Assembly (NCBI GenBank): GCA_030656145.1
Contig: JAUSOF010000002.1
Coordinates: forward strand, 1-64,000
Direction: 5' to 3'
Length of the DNA: 64,000 nucleotides
Source: Pseudomonas sp.
GTDB taxonomy: Bacteria > Pseudomonadota > Gammaproteobacteria > Pseudomonadales > Pseudomonadaceae
In this document: positions 52,159 to 60,653 of the stretch, piece after piece
Position numbering within the stretch: the first letter of the stretch is position 1
Layout of the letters: each line of letters starts with the position of its first letter
Notes under the pieces: model-generated
Database searches by the model: none
Told to the model about the DNA's origin: nothing
The model's input: only the letters and a program-made list of their open reading frames with translations
Translations under genes and position numbers: made by a program

Positions 52159-54432
52159 TCAGGGCGCTGCTACGGTTGGTTCCGGCTCGGATGTGACGGG
52201 TTGTGGCCGGCCGAACAAATAGCCCTGGCCATAGTCACAGCCGATTTCCCGGAGGAATTGCATCTGTTCCGGCCGCTCAATGCCCTCGGCCAGAACCTTG
52301 AGCTCCAGGCTGTGGCCCAAGGCTACTACCGCGCGGGTAATAGCGGCATCATCGCTGTCGTGGGGCAGGCCGCGGACGAAGCTCATGTCGAGCTTGAGTT
52401 TGTGCACCGGCAGGCGCTTGAGTCGGGCCAGGGAGCTGTAACCGGTGCCGAAGTCGTCGATGGCCAGGCGTACGCCCAGAGCGCGCAGGCGGTCGAGCAG
52501 CGCCAGGGCGGCATCCGGGTTGTCCATCACAGCGCTTTCGGTGACTTCCAGCTCCAGGTAGGCGGGCTCTAGTCCGGTTTCGGCGAGTACGCCTGCCACC
52601 AGCAGATCCAGCCCGCCGCGGCTGAATAGTCGGCTGGAGACGTTCACTGCGACGAATTGCGGTGCCTGCACCTGGCCTTTCCAGCGCATCATCTGTCTGC
52701 ATGCCTGCTGCAATACCCAGGCATCAATGGCGCCGATCAGGCCGCTGTCTTCGGCGATCGGGATGAACTCCCCAGGCGCGACCAGGCCGCGTTGCGGGTG
52801 CTGCCAGCGGACCAGTGCTTCGGCACCGATCAGTTCGCCGCTGGCAAGGTCATGCAGCGGTTGGTAGTAAACGCGCAGCTCGTGGTTGTCCAGTGCGTGG
52901 TGTAGGGCGCTGACCAAGTCGACACGATGACGGGCGAACTCGGTCAGCTCCTGGGTATAGAAGGCATAGCCTTCGCGGCCGCTGGTCTTGGCCTTGGACA
53001 GCGCCGAGTCGGCATTGCGCAACACCTGCTCGAAGGTTTCAGCATCGCCGGGGAACAGGCTGATGCCGATGCTGGCGCTCATGTAGAACTCATGACCGTT
53101 GAGGCAGAAGGGTGAGCCGAGACTGTTGAGCAGTTGCTGCGCCAGGCTGGCGGCCTGGGGCGCATCCAGGCAGTTCTCGCAGAGCAGGCCGAACTCGTCA
53201 CCGCCGAGGCGCGCCAGGGTCATGCCGTTGTCGAGTTGGCTGGCCAGGCGTTCACCGACCGCCTTTATCAGCAGGTCGCCGATGTTGTGGCCGAGGCTTT
53301 CATTGATGTGCTTGAAATGATCGAGGTCGATCAGCAATACCGCGCCTTGTTGTTCGGATTTCGCCCGGTTGAGGGCGTTTTCGACCCGCTCGGTGAATAG
53401 CAGACGATTGGGCAGGCCGCTCAGCGGATCATGGTGGGCCAGGTGATCGAGTTCGCTCTGCGAACGCTTCAACGCGCTGATGTCGGAGAACACCGCAACG
53501 TAGTGGCTGAGCTCGCCTTGTTCATCGCGGATGGCGCGAATGCAGTGCCATTGCGGGTAGATTTCGCCGTTCTTGCGCCGGTTCCAGACTTCTCCGCTCC
53601 AGCTGCCTCGGGTTGTCAGCGCGTGCCACAGGCGTTGGTAGAACGCTTGGTCGTGCCGGCCCGAACTCAGGTGGCTGGGCTGGCGTCCGATGATTTCTTC
53701 GGGGGTGTAGCCGGTGATGCGGGTAAAAGCCGGATTGACGTGGACAATCTGCTGCTTGCTGTCGGTGACCAGCACCCCATCCTGGGTCGCATCGAATACG
53801 GCGGCGGCCTGGCGCAGGCTGTGTTCGTCGGCTCGGCGCTGGCTGATGTCGCTGGCGGTGCCGATAACGCGCTCCGCTCGACCCATGGCGTCGAGCTGCA
53901 ATTGCCCGCGTGACTGAATCCAGCGGTAGTCGCCATCCTGGTGGCGCAGGCGCAAGGTCACCTCGAATGCCTCCTGGCTGCCAGTGTCCAGGAGGCTGGC
54001 GAGGGTTTGCTCATAATGAGCGAGGTCGTCAGGGTGCAGCAGTTGCAACCAGTGCCCTCGGGTTTTGCCCAGGGCGTCAGGTTGCAGGCCAAGCAGGGCG
54101 GCATAACCCGCCGAGAAAAACACCTTGTCGCTGCGCAGCTCCCAGTCCCACAAGCCTTCCTGGGCCGACTCCAGGGCCAGGTTCAGGCGCTCTTCGCTGG
54201 CGCGCAAGGTTCTGCGCATGCGGGTCTGCTGGCGCAGGCCGGAGCACAGGACCAGGTATAACAGGGCGCTGCTGAGCAGGACGAAGCCTAACCCCTTGAG
54301 CAGCTGCAGCTTTTCTGCCAGTTCGGTAGGCAGGTGCAAGCTGGCCAGCAGGGCGTCACTGAAAAATATCCAGAGCCCGGCAGCCAGCAGGTAGATCAGG
54401 GTCAGGCGCACCGCTCCTTGGTGTAGGCTCAT
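52159..54432 (-). CDS. PAS-PAS-GGDEF-EAL membrane protein
   Basis: A 757-residue protein. Two hydrophobic segments (about 8-28 and 45-65) are followed by PAS1 (about 80-195), PAS2 (about 205-320), GGDEF (about 330-490) and EAL (about 500-745). The cyclase motif GGDEF is intact, with no RxxD inhibitory site before it. The phosphodiesterase motifs EALVRW, LEVTESAVM, DDFGTGYSSL, KLDMSFV and AEGIE are also intact, so both making and breaking c-di-GMP are possible. It is the first gene of the signalling operon, 46 bases before the REC-HDOD gene and divergent from desA. Confidence 0.92.
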   Translation of the reverse strand: MSLHQGAVRLTLIYLLAAGLWIFFSDALLASLHLPTELAEKLQLLKGLGFVLLSSALLYLVLCSGLRQQTRMRRTLRASEERLNLALESAQEGLWDWELRSDKVFFSAGYAALLGLQPDALGKTRGHWLQLLHPDDLAHYEQTLASLLDTGSQEAFEVTLRLRHQDGDYRWIQSRGQLQLDAMGRAERVIGTASDISQRRADEHSLRQAAAVFDATQDGVLVTDSKQQIVHVNPAFTRITGYTPEEIIGRQPSHLSSGRHDQAFYQRLWHALTTRGSWSGEVWNRRKNGEIYPQWHCIRAIRDEQGELSHYVAVFSDISALKRSQSELDHLAHHDPLSGLPNRLLFTERVENALNRAKSEQQGAVLLIDLDHFKHINESLGHNIGDLLIKAVGERLASQLDNGMTLARLGGDEFGLLCENCLDAPQAASLAQQLLNSLGSPFCLNGHEFYMSASIGISLFPGDAETFEQVLRNADSALSKAKTSGREGYAFYTQELTEFARHRVDLVSALHHALDNHELRVYYQPLHDLASGELIGAEALVRWQHPQRGLVAPGEFIPIAEDSGLIGAIDAWVLQQACRQMMRWKGQVQAPQFVAVNVSSRLFSRGGLDLLVAGVLAETGLEPAYLELEVTESAVMDNPDAALALLDRLRALGVRLAIDDFGTGYSSLARLKRLPVHKLKLDMSFVRGLPHDSDDAAITRAVVALGHSLELKVLAEGIERPEQMQFLREIGCDYGQGYLFGRPQPVTSEPEPTVAAP

Positions 54433-54599
54433 AAGGTGTCCATCGGCTCGCTAGGGGGGCACTGTGATCGTAGAGTAAGTAACGACCGAGTATTGTTATC
54501 TAAAAGGCCAACTGGTTTTTTGATCCATGTCGGTGATAATGCACTGTGGTCTGAGTCTCTCAGGCATGCCATGTTTTTCTTTCAAGAGGCACCCGACTC

Positions 54600-55787
54600 A
54601 TGTGGTACAACGGTTTTCTTGACCTATCGGTCTGGCAGTTGATTGCGGTCACTCTGGTTATGACGCATATCACTATCGTCGGCGTCACGGTGTACCTGCA
54701 CCGTTACTCTGCCCATCGCGCTCTGGAGCTGCACCCGGCGCTGAAGCACTTCTTTCGTTTCTGGTTGTGGATGACCACGGGGCAAAACACCCGTGAGTGG
54801 ACCGCCATCCACCGCAAGCACCACGCCAAGTGCGAAACCGTAGACGACCCCCATAGTCCGGTGATCAAAGGCCTGAGTACGGTGCTGCGCACCGGCGCCG
54901 AGCTGTATCAGCAGGAAGCGAAGAACCCGGATACCCTGCGGATCTATGGCAAGAATTGCCCCGATGACTGGATCGAGCGCAACCTGTATTCGCGCTATAC
55001 CTTCGGCGGCGTGATCCTGATGGCACTCATCGACCTGGCCTTGTTCGGCGTGATTGGCATCACTATCTGGGCGATTCAGATGATGTGGATTCCGGTCTGG
55101 GCTGCCGGCGTCATCAATGGTCTCGGCCATGCCGTTGGCTATCGCAACTTCGAGTGCCGCGACGCCGCGACCAATCTACTCCCTTGGGGCATCCTGATCG
55201 GTGGTGAAGAACTGCACAACAACCATCACACCTATCCCAACTCGGCCAAGCTGTCGGTGCGCGCATGGGAGTTCGACATGGGCTGGGCCTGGATCCAGTT
55301 GTTCAGCCTGCTCGGCCTGGCCAAGGTGCAGCGCGTGGCGCCGATTGCCCATCGCATCGAGGGTAAGCGCCATCTGGATATGGACACCGCGATGGCGATC
55401 CTCAACAACCGTTTCCAGATCATGGCGCAGTACCGCAAGCTGGTGATCGGTCCGCTGGTCAAGCAGGAACTGGCCAAGGCCGACGCGTCGGTGCGTCATC
55501 AGTTTCATCGTGCCAAACGCCTGCTGGGTCGTGAGCCGAGCCTGTTGCACGACCAGCAACAACGGCGCATTGACGCCATGTTGGCGCACAGTCAGGCGCT
55601 CAAAGTGATTTACGAGAAGCGTCTGGCGCTGCAGCAGATCTGGCTCAAGACCAGCTCCAATGGCCACGAAATGCTCGAGGCGATCAAGCAGTGGGTCCAC
55701 GAGGCCGAAGCCAGTGGTATCCACTCGCTGCGTGACTTCGCCGAGCAGTTGAAGACTTACTCACTGCGTCCGGCGACTGTCGCTTGA
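54600..55787 (+). CDS. desA: Phospholipid/acyl desaturase DesA
   Basis: A 395-residue membrane di-iron desaturase. The three histidine boxes are HRYSAH, HRKHH and HNNHH, with about four hydrophobic segments around them. This arrangement and length fit Pseudomonas DesA, an aerobic delta-9 desaturase that acts on acyl chains of existing phospholipids and adjusts membrane fluidity. It stands at the head of a group (desA, GGDEF gene, OprE-like porin) that is also together in other pseudomonads. An intrinsic terminator follows its stop. Confidence 0.92.
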   Translation: MWYNGFLDLSVWQLIAVTLVMTHITIVGVTVYLHRYSAHRALELHPALKHFFRFWLWMTTGQNTREWTAIHRKHHAKCETVDDPHSPVIKGLSTVLRTGAELYQQEAKNPDTLRIYGKNCPDDWIERNLYSRYTFGGVILMALIDLALFGVIGITIWAIQMMWIPVWAAGVINGLGHAVGYRNFECRDAATNLLPWGILIGGEELHNNHHTYPNSAKLSVRAWEFDMGWAWIQLFSLLGLAKVQRVAPIAHRIEGKRHLDMDTAMAILNNRFQIMAQYRKLVIGPLVKQELAKADASVRHQFHRAKRLLGREPSLLHDQQQRRIDAMLAHSQALKVIYEKRLALQQIWLKTSSNGHEMLEAIKQWVHEAEASGIHSLRDFAEQLKTYSLRPATVA

Positions 55788-55815
55788 CGGTTACTGGTCG
55801 GTAAAACGCTGCCCT

Positions 55816-55838
55816 GCCCGCCGTTTGGCGGGCTTTTT
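55816..55838 (+). terminator. Intrinsic terminator of desA
   Basis: GCCCGCC and GGCGGGC form a 7-base stem with a GTTT loop followed by T5, 28 bases after the desA stop. Confidence 0.88.
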
Positions 55839-55898
55839 GTTTCTGTGGCGACAACCTTCTATGCTGCCCTCTGAACCTTGGCCAGGATGGTGTCTGTT

Positions 55899-56870
55899 AT
55901 GGATGAGCCCAGTAACTCCCCCACGCAACTGGAAGACCTGACCCTGGCGCTGCTGCACAGTCGTGCTGAAGTTGAGCGCCTGCGTGAGCGCGAGCAACTC
56001 TTCAGCACCCTGCTCGGTAGCGTCAATGCGGTGCTCTGGGCATTCGACTGGCAGGCGGGGCGGGTGATTTATGTCAGCCCGGCCTACGAGCGCACGTTCG
56101 GTCGGTCCGCGGCGTTGCTGTTGGCCGATTACGGCGAGTGGCGCAACAGTATCTACCCGGACGACCTTGACTACGCTGCCGAGAGCCTGGCCAAGGTGCT
56201 GGAGACGGGCGCAGTGGAGGCTCGCGAGTACCGCATCATCCGCGCCGACGGGCAGTTGCGTTGGCTCAGCGACAAATGCTTTATCAGTCGCTCGACTGAG
56301 GCCGGACAAGCACAGATCATTGTCGGCATCGCCGAAGACATCACCGACAAGAAGCAGCTGGAAGGCGAGTTGCATCGCCTGGCAACCACCGATGTGCTGA
56401 CCCAGAGCAGCAATCGCCGGCACTTCTTCGAGTGTGCCCAGCGCGAGTTCGAGCATGCCCGCCAGTTCGGCAGCCCCTTGGCTTTTCTCTTGCTCGATGT
56501 CGATAACTTCAAGCAGATCAACGACAGATTCGGCCACCAGATGGGCGACCAGGTGTTGCAGCACCTGGCCAGTTGCGGCGCCTCGGTGTTGCGCCGCGGT
56601 GATCTGTTTGGGCGCATCGGCGGTGAAGAGTTCGCTGTGCTGTTGCCGGGCTGCGAGCCGGTCCTGGCCGAGCAGATTGCCGAGCGCCTGCAGCGGGAGG
56701 TACAGCGTTTGCGCTTCAACCACGCCCAGGCCCCGTTCGGTGTCACGGTGAGCCAGGGGCTGACCAGTCTGCGCGGTGACGACCTCAGTCTGGATGCCCT
56801 TTTTGCCCGCGCCGATGCGGCGATGTACCAGGCGAAACGCCAGGGTAAGAACCAGGTCGTGCTCGGCTGA
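55899..56870 (+). CDS. PAS-GGDEF diguanylate cyclase
   Basis: A 323-residue cytoplasmic protein; the ATG at 55899 is chosen, though one at 55887 and a TTG at 55878 are in frame, and the nearest AGGA is 12 bases away. A short coiled-coil (about 10-30) leads to a PAS_3 fold (about 35-160, IYPDDLDYAAESL, IVGIAEDITDKKQ). The GGDEF domain (about 165-320) has the intact motif GGEEF and DVDNFKQINDRFGH. It makes c-di-GMP in response to an unknown cue. It is flanked by desA and the porin gene. Confidence 0.9.
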   Translation: MDEPSNSPTQLEDLTLALLHSRAEVERLREREQLFSTLLGSVNAVLWAFDWQAGRVIYVSPAYERTFGRSAALLLADYGEWRNSIYPDDLDYAAESLAKVLETGAVEAREYRIIRADGQLRWLSDKCFISRSTEAGQAQIIVGIAEDITDKKQLEGELHRLATTDVLTQSSNRRHFFECAQREFEHARQFGSPLAFLLLDVDNFKQINDRFGHQMGDQVLQHLASCGASVLRRGDLFGRIGGEEFAVLLPGCEPVLAEQIAERLQREVQRLRFNHAQAPFGVTVSQGLTSLRGDDLSLDALFARADAAMYQAKRQGKNQVVLG

Positions 56871-57353
56871 TACGCGTGGCGTGTTTGGCGAAATCCCGCC
56901 GCTGGCGCGCTAGGTGTCGGCGATAATCCGCTTGTTCATGCTCTCGGCGACGCCGCTACGGCGTTCATCTGCACCCGGCAAAGTCCCGCAATAGAGGTGT
57001 CGCAGCTCGATGGTGGGCAACTGGCACAGTATCCGCATAGGGCTCTTCGTAACACTGACCTGCCGCCATGGCAGGCACACAATAAAAACGAAGAGACCTG
57101 CCAATGAAATTCTTCTGCCTGGCCGACGCTACGCCTATCTCTGATTACCCGACGTTTGCTCTGCGCGGGACTGCGCACCCCTGATTTTTATTCGCCCCAA
57201 CGCTGGCCTGTTAGGTCTGGCGCCCGTTCGGCTGTGAGTCTGACGTGGCCCGCTGGGGTGAATTATCAAATTCGGCGTGTGCCTGCCTCTTCGTATTTCG
57301 AAGCCTGCGCACATGCCGATGTGCTACCCATAAAAACACTGGAGAAAACCATA
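56871..57353 (+). other. Intergenic region before the porin gene, with a nested inverted repeat
   Basis: No convincing gene is present; a 64-codon minus-strand frame (56910-57104) is not supported. Notable is a two-level inverted repeat at 57043-57095: outer arms CTCTTCGT / ACGAAGAG and an inner TGCC...GGCA hairpin. It may be a structured leader segment or an operator. The porin start has a ribosome binding site GGAGAAAA. Confidence 0.45.
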
Positions 57354-58616
57354 ATGAGAAAGACCTCCCTGGCGCTGGCCGTAGCCGCCGGCACCCTGGG
57401 CTTGACCCTGAGCCACGTCGCCAATGCCGAGTTCATCAAGGACAGCAAGGCCAGCATCGAAGCGCGCAATTTCTATTTCAATAGCGATTTCCGCGAAGGT
57501 GCCGGTCAGTCCAAGCAGGAAGAGTGGGCGCAGGGCTTCCTGCTGCGCATGGAGTCGGGCTACACCGAAGGCACCGTCGGTTTTGGCGTCGACGCGCTGG
57601 CCACCTTCGGTTTCAAACTGGACTCGGGTGACGGCACCGCCGGCAGCGGGCTGTTGGTGCCAGATGGCTCCGGTGGCTCGCAAGACAATTACAGTGGTCT
57701 CGGGCTGACCGCCAAAGCCAAGGCTGGCGAGAGCGTGCTCAAAGTGGGTGCGCTGCAGTTGAAGAATCAGGCCATCGGCTCCAGTGATAGCCGTCTGCTG
57801 CCGCAAGTCTTTCGCGGAGCCAACCTGGTTTCCAAGGATATCGCTGGGCTGACCCTCGACCTGGGCTATCTGGATGAGGTCAATAATCGCAATTCCAGCG
57901 ACTATCAGGACATGCGCCTGAACACCTTCACCAATAGCGGTATTACCGTGAAGGGCGGCAGCAGCGCCAATCACTCCAACCAGTTCGTGTTTGCCGGTGG
58001 TAGCTACAAGCTAACCGACACTCTGACCGGGGGTTACTACTACAGCAACCTGGAAGACATGTACAAACAGCACTCCTTCAACCTGGTGCATGTGCTGCCG
58101 ATCGCCGACAAGCAATCGCTGAAGAGCGATCTGCGTTACGCCCGCTCCACCGACGACGGCTTGAGTAACGTCGACAACAAAGCCTTTGGGGCCATGTTCA
58201 CCTATGCCTTGAGCGGCCACAGCTTGGGCCTTGGTTACCAGAAAATGAGCGGCGATACCGGCTTTGCCTATATCGGCGACAGCGTTGACCCCTTCCTGGT
58301 CAACTACGTGCAGATCGGCAACTTCGCCGCCAAAGATGAGACCTCCTGGCAGGCGCGTTACGACTTCAACTTTGGCAGCGTAGGCATTCCGGGCCTGACC
58401 TTCATGACCCGCTACCTGACCGGTGACAACATCGACCGTCCAAATAACGCCGATGGTAAAGAGTGGGAGCGCAACATGGATATCGCCTACGTGATCCAGG
58501 AAGGTTCGCTGAAGAACCTCGGTGTGAGATGGCGTAACGCGACCATGCGCAATAACTTCGGCCGTGATGTCGATCAAAACCGTCTGATCGTCAGCTACAC
58601 CTTGCCGTTGTTCTGA
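57354..58616 (+). CDS. OprD-family outer-membrane porin (OprE-like)
   Basis: A 420-residue porin. The signal peptide covers residues 1-24 (LALAVAAGTLGLTLSHVANA) and is followed at once by the OprD-family start EFIKDSKASIEARNFYFNSDFR. The protein alternates amphipathic strands and ends in an aromatic residue (TLPLF), as outer-membrane barrels do. Members are 16 or 18-strand channels for amino acids, organic acids or peptides. Location after desA and a GGDEF gene matches the oprE locus of P. aeruginosa, whose product is induced under low oxygen; that equivalence is inferred from context. Confidence 0.9.
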   Translation: MRKTSLALAVAAGTLGLTLSHVANAEFIKDSKASIEARNFYFNSDFREGAGQSKQEEWAQGFLLRMESGYTEGTVGFGVDALATFGFKLDSGDGTAGSGLLVPDGSGGSQDNYSGLGLTAKAKAGESVLKVGALQLKNQAIGSSDSRLLPQVFRGANLVSKDIAGLTLDLGYLDEVNNRNSSDYQDMRLNTFTNSGITVKGGSSANHSNQFVFAGGSYKLTDTLTGGYYYSNLEDMYKQHSFNLVHVLPIADKQSLKSDLRYARSTDDGLSNVDNKAFGAMFTYALSGHSLGLGYQKMSGDTGFAYIGDSVDPFLVNYVQIGNFAAKDETSWQARYDFNFGSVGIPGLTFMTRYLTGDNIDRPNNADGKEWERNMDIAYVIQEGSLKNLGVRWRNATMRNNFGRDVDQNRLIVSYTLPLF

Positions 58617-58690
58617 TCGGTGCCCCGTGGTTAGCGGGGCTGCTGAGTAGGGCTGAGCAGTTGCATCCTGTTCAGTCGTGACACACCCAA

Positions 58691-58717
58691 AGCCCGGACT
58701 CTGTTCCGGGCTTTCTT
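58691..58717 (+). terminator. Intrinsic terminator of the porin gene
   Basis: AGCCCGGA and TTCCGGGCT pair around a 5-base loop, followed by TTTCTT. A GC hairpin without a T-run lies nearer the stop (about 58622-58640). Confidence 0.75.
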
Positions 58718-58799
58718 GTGCTGGCTCATCAGGCAGCGCGACAACCGCTATCGCGCGGTGCCTGCTGACGCCGCCTAATCTGGAAAGCCGCAATCCGGA

Positions 58800-58935
58800 T
58801 GGGTTAGCCGCCGAGACGATGTCAGGCAGGCTGCATTTAAACGCGGCGTAACCCATCAGCGATAGTGGCCACGGCGCCGAGCACAGGCATAACGCGGTTG
58901 ATGGGTATCGCTGTGCTCAACGCCATCCTACGAGG
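58800..58935. repeat. Long intergenic repeat of the GGGTTA / TAACCC type
   Basis: Sequence starting GGGTTAGCCGCCGAGACG, including GCGGCGTAACCCATC and GATGGGTATCGCTGTGCTCAA, and ending CATCCTACGAGG. It shares these blocks with 17237-17329 but is longer and has an extra insert. It lies between the porin terminator and the sulfide-regulator promoter; the rest of this roughly 450-base gap holds no gene. Confidence 0.6.
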
Positions 58936-59028
58936 GCTGATGTGCCATCCGGGGTTTCTGTTGCGGGTGGCATTGCCAATGCCAGACCTCACTGGGAGAT
59001 AGCTGTTGCCGATTTCTGCTTGCATAAT

Positions 59029-59048
59029 AATATATAAAAAAATATATT
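59029..59048. promoter_or_regulatory. AT-rich inverted repeat, candidate BigR-type operator
   Basis: AATATAT and ATATATT form a perfect 7-base inverted repeat with a 6-base A-rich centre, 28 bases before the ArsR-type gene. BigR and related regulators bind AT-rich palindromes that overlap their own promoters. This makes autoregulation likely. Confidence 0.55.
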
Positions 59049-59075
59049 GTTTTTAGGTTAATTGAAGGTTGGCTG

Positions 59076-59399
59076 ATGAACGCTCCCGAACAGACACTCG
59101 ATATCCAGCAGTTGCGCGTCAACGCCGATGCGGCCGGGCAGTTGCTCAAGGCCTTGGCCAACCCTGACCGCCTGTTACTGCTCTGCCAGCTCTCGCAAGG
59201 CGAGCGCAACGTCAGCGAGCTGGAAAGCCTGCTCGGTATCCAGCAGCCGACATTGTCGCAGCAGTTGGCGGTATTGCGCCGTGAAGGGCTGGTGGAGACT
59301 CGTCGTGAAGGCAAGCTGATCCACTACCGGATCAGCAGCCCGGCCGCCTTGGCGGTGATCAATACGCTCTACCAGTTGTTCTGCGCAGGAGAGGTGTGA
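59076..59399 (+). CDS. ArsR-family persulfide sensor (BigR/SqrR-like)
   Basis: A 107-residue winged-helix repressor. The DNA-recognition region is LLGIQQPTLSQQLAVLRREGLV and the wing is RREGKLIHYR. It has exactly two cysteines, Cys37 and Cys103, 66 residues apart. SqrR (Cys41/Cys107) and BigR have the same spacing and form a polysulfide bridge when persulfides accumulate, releasing DNA. The metal-binding CVC motif of arsenic sensors is absent. It starts a sulfide-detoxification locus, and its stop overlaps the next start (ATGA). Confidence 0.88.
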   Translation: MNAPEQTLDIQQLRVNADAAGQLLKALANPDRLLLLCQLSQGERNVSELESLLGIQQPTLSQQLAVLRREGLVETRREGKLIHYRISSPAALAVINTLYQLFCAGEV

Positions 59400-59830
59400 T
59401 GAGTATCGATTGGTTGAATTTCACCCCATGGAGTTCGCTCGCGGGCGGGGCGCTGATCGGTCTGGCGGCCAGTCTTTTCGTGCTGTGCAACGGTCGCATC
59501 GCGGGCATCAGCGGTTTACTCGGATCAGTTCTGGAGGGCGGCGAGGGGCGGGCTGAGAAGGGCATGTTCCTCCTCGGTCTGCTGCTGGCGCCGCTGCTCT
59601 GGGGGCTGTTCAGCGTGCTCCCGGCAATCGAATTCCAGAGTGGCTGGCTGGGTTTGCTGGTGGCCGGGTTGCTGGTGGGTGTGGGTACCCGCTATGGCTC
59701 CGGTTGCACCAGTGGTCATGGCGTCTGTGGTGTTTCCCGGTTATCCCCGCGTTCGCTGGTGGCGACGCTGGCTTTTATGGCGGCCGGTTTCGTCACGGTC
59801 TTTGTTCTACGTCATCTGTTGGGAGGGTGA
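59399..59830 (+). CDS. YeeE/YedE (DUF395) membrane protein, first half
   Basis: A 143-residue membrane protein starting at the ATG at 59399, with AGGAG upstream. About four hydrophobic segments are seen. The hallmark SGCTSGHGVCG (about residues 100-110) contains the Cys used in thiosulfate/sulfur-compound handling by YeeE. The neighbouring gene encodes the complementary half; together they equal a full-length YeeE. In BigR-type operons the pair is thought to move sulfur compounds across the membrane. Confidence 0.88.
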   Translation: MSIDWLNFTPWSSLAGGALIGLAASLFVLCNGRIAGISGLLGSVLEGGEGRAEKGMFLLGLLLAPLLWGLFSVLPAIEFQSGWLGLLVAGLLVGVGTRYGSGCTSGHGVCGVSRLSPRSLVATLAFMAAGFVTVFVLRHLLGG

Positions 59831-59832
59831 GC

Positions 59833-60252
59833 ATGCGCAAACTGACTGCATTGCTGGCCGGCTTGCTGTTCGGTATCGGTCTGTTGCTGGCGGGTATGGC
59901 CAATCCGACCAAGGTATTGGGTTTTCTTGATCTGGCGGGTGCCTGGGATCCGTCGTTGGCCCTGGTGATGGTGGGCGCCATCGCGGTTGCCGCGGGGCCG
60001 TTGGCTTGGGCCAAGCGCCGCGGGCATTCGTTGCTCGGCGCGCCGATGCAAATACCGGCCAAGCGCGAGCTGGATCGGCGTCTTATCGGTGGCAGCCTGC
60101 TGTTCGGTATTGGCTGGGGCGTTGCCGGGATTTGCCCGGGGCCGGCGCTGGCGATTCTGCTTAGCGGCCATTGGCAGGTCATCGTTTTCGTTCTGGCCAT
60201 GCTGGCCGGGATGCTGTTGTTCACCGCGCTGGAACGCCAGCGCAGTCATTAA
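59833..60252 (+). CDS. YeeE/YedE (DUF395) membrane protein, second half
   Basis: A 139-residue membrane protein with about four hydrophobic segments, starting 2 bases after the first half. GMANPTKVLGFLD near residue 23 and the repeat hallmark GVAGICPGPAL near residue 105 identify the second YeeE half, with its own conserved Cys. The two-gene arrangement is common in sulfide-oxidation loci. It would assemble with the first half into one transporter; the substrate (thiosulfate, sulfite or sulfide species) is not settled. Confidence 0.88.
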   Translation: MRKLTALLAGLLFGIGLLLAGMANPTKVLGFLDLAGAWDPSLALVMVGAIAVAAGPLAWAKRRGHSLLGAPMQIPAKRELDRRLIGGSLLFGIGWGVAGICPGPALAILLSGHWQVIVFVLAMLAGMLLFTALERQRSH

Positions 60253-60266
60253 ATCTGGAGATCACC

Positions 60267-60455
60267 ATGAAAACCAACGTTGGCAGCATCGACCGTAGCC
60301 TGCGCATCGCCGCCGGTTTGATTCTGATTGGCTTGACCCTGAGCGGCATGGTCGGCCTGTGGGGCTGGATCGGTGTCGTGCCGCTGGCCACTGGTCTATT
60401 CCGTATGTGCCCGGCGTATACGTTGCTGGGCATCAATACCTGCAAGCGCACCTGA
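60267..60455 (+). CDS. DUF2892 small membrane protein
   Basis: A 62-residue protein with the family opening MKTNVGSIDRSLRIAAGLIL, two membrane segments (about 12-30 and 33-50), and the conserved C-terminal MCPAYTLLGINTC with two Cys. DUF2892 proteins recur next to rhodanese, YeeE and persulfide genes and are thought to help sulfur handling at the membrane. It lies 14 bases after the second YeeE gene. A hairpin follows it. Confidence 0.88.
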   Translation: MKTNVGSIDRSLRIAAGLILIGLTLSGMVGLWGWIGVVPLATGLFRMCPAYTLLGINTCKRT

Positions 60456-60478
60456 GCCGGCTAGCCGGTACGGACATG

Positions 60479-60501
60479 ACGGGCGCCTCTAGGGCGCCCG
60501 T
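60479..60501 (+). terminator. Probable terminator after the regulator-YeeE operon
   Basis: ACGGGCGCC and GGCGCCCGT form a perfect 9-base stem with a 5-base loop. The T-run after it is weak (TGTCGTT), so termination may be partial, leaving the downstream genes under their own promoter. Confidence 0.55.
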
Positions 60502-60618
60502 TGTCGTTGGTGAGGGACGATCGCGGGCATAGGGTGGGGCGGAAGTAGCCTGCAGTCTTATATGACTAATAGTTCTAAGCATAGAATCAAAAAACAGTTA
60601 CGATAATCCTTAATTAAG

Positions 60619-60632
60619 TACCCCTAGGGGTA
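60619..60632. promoter_or_regulatory. Palindrome TACCCCTAGGGGTA, candidate CsoR/CstR-family operator
   Basis: A perfect 14-base palindrome with G/C tracts, 21 bases before the start of the dioxygenase gene. CsoR-family regulators, including the persulfide sensor CstR, bind palindromes with this kind of CCCC/GGGG core. No CsoR-family gene is in the window. It is unlike the AT-rich palindrome ahead of the ArsR-type gene. Confidence 0.45.
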
Positions 60633-60653
60633 TATCAAAAGAGGACCGTCAGC

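Noticed and set aside
54480..54599. Small plus-strand frame overlapping the desA start (54436-54642)
   Set aside because: No domain or ribosome binding site; it overlaps the true desA start and the divergent promoter region.
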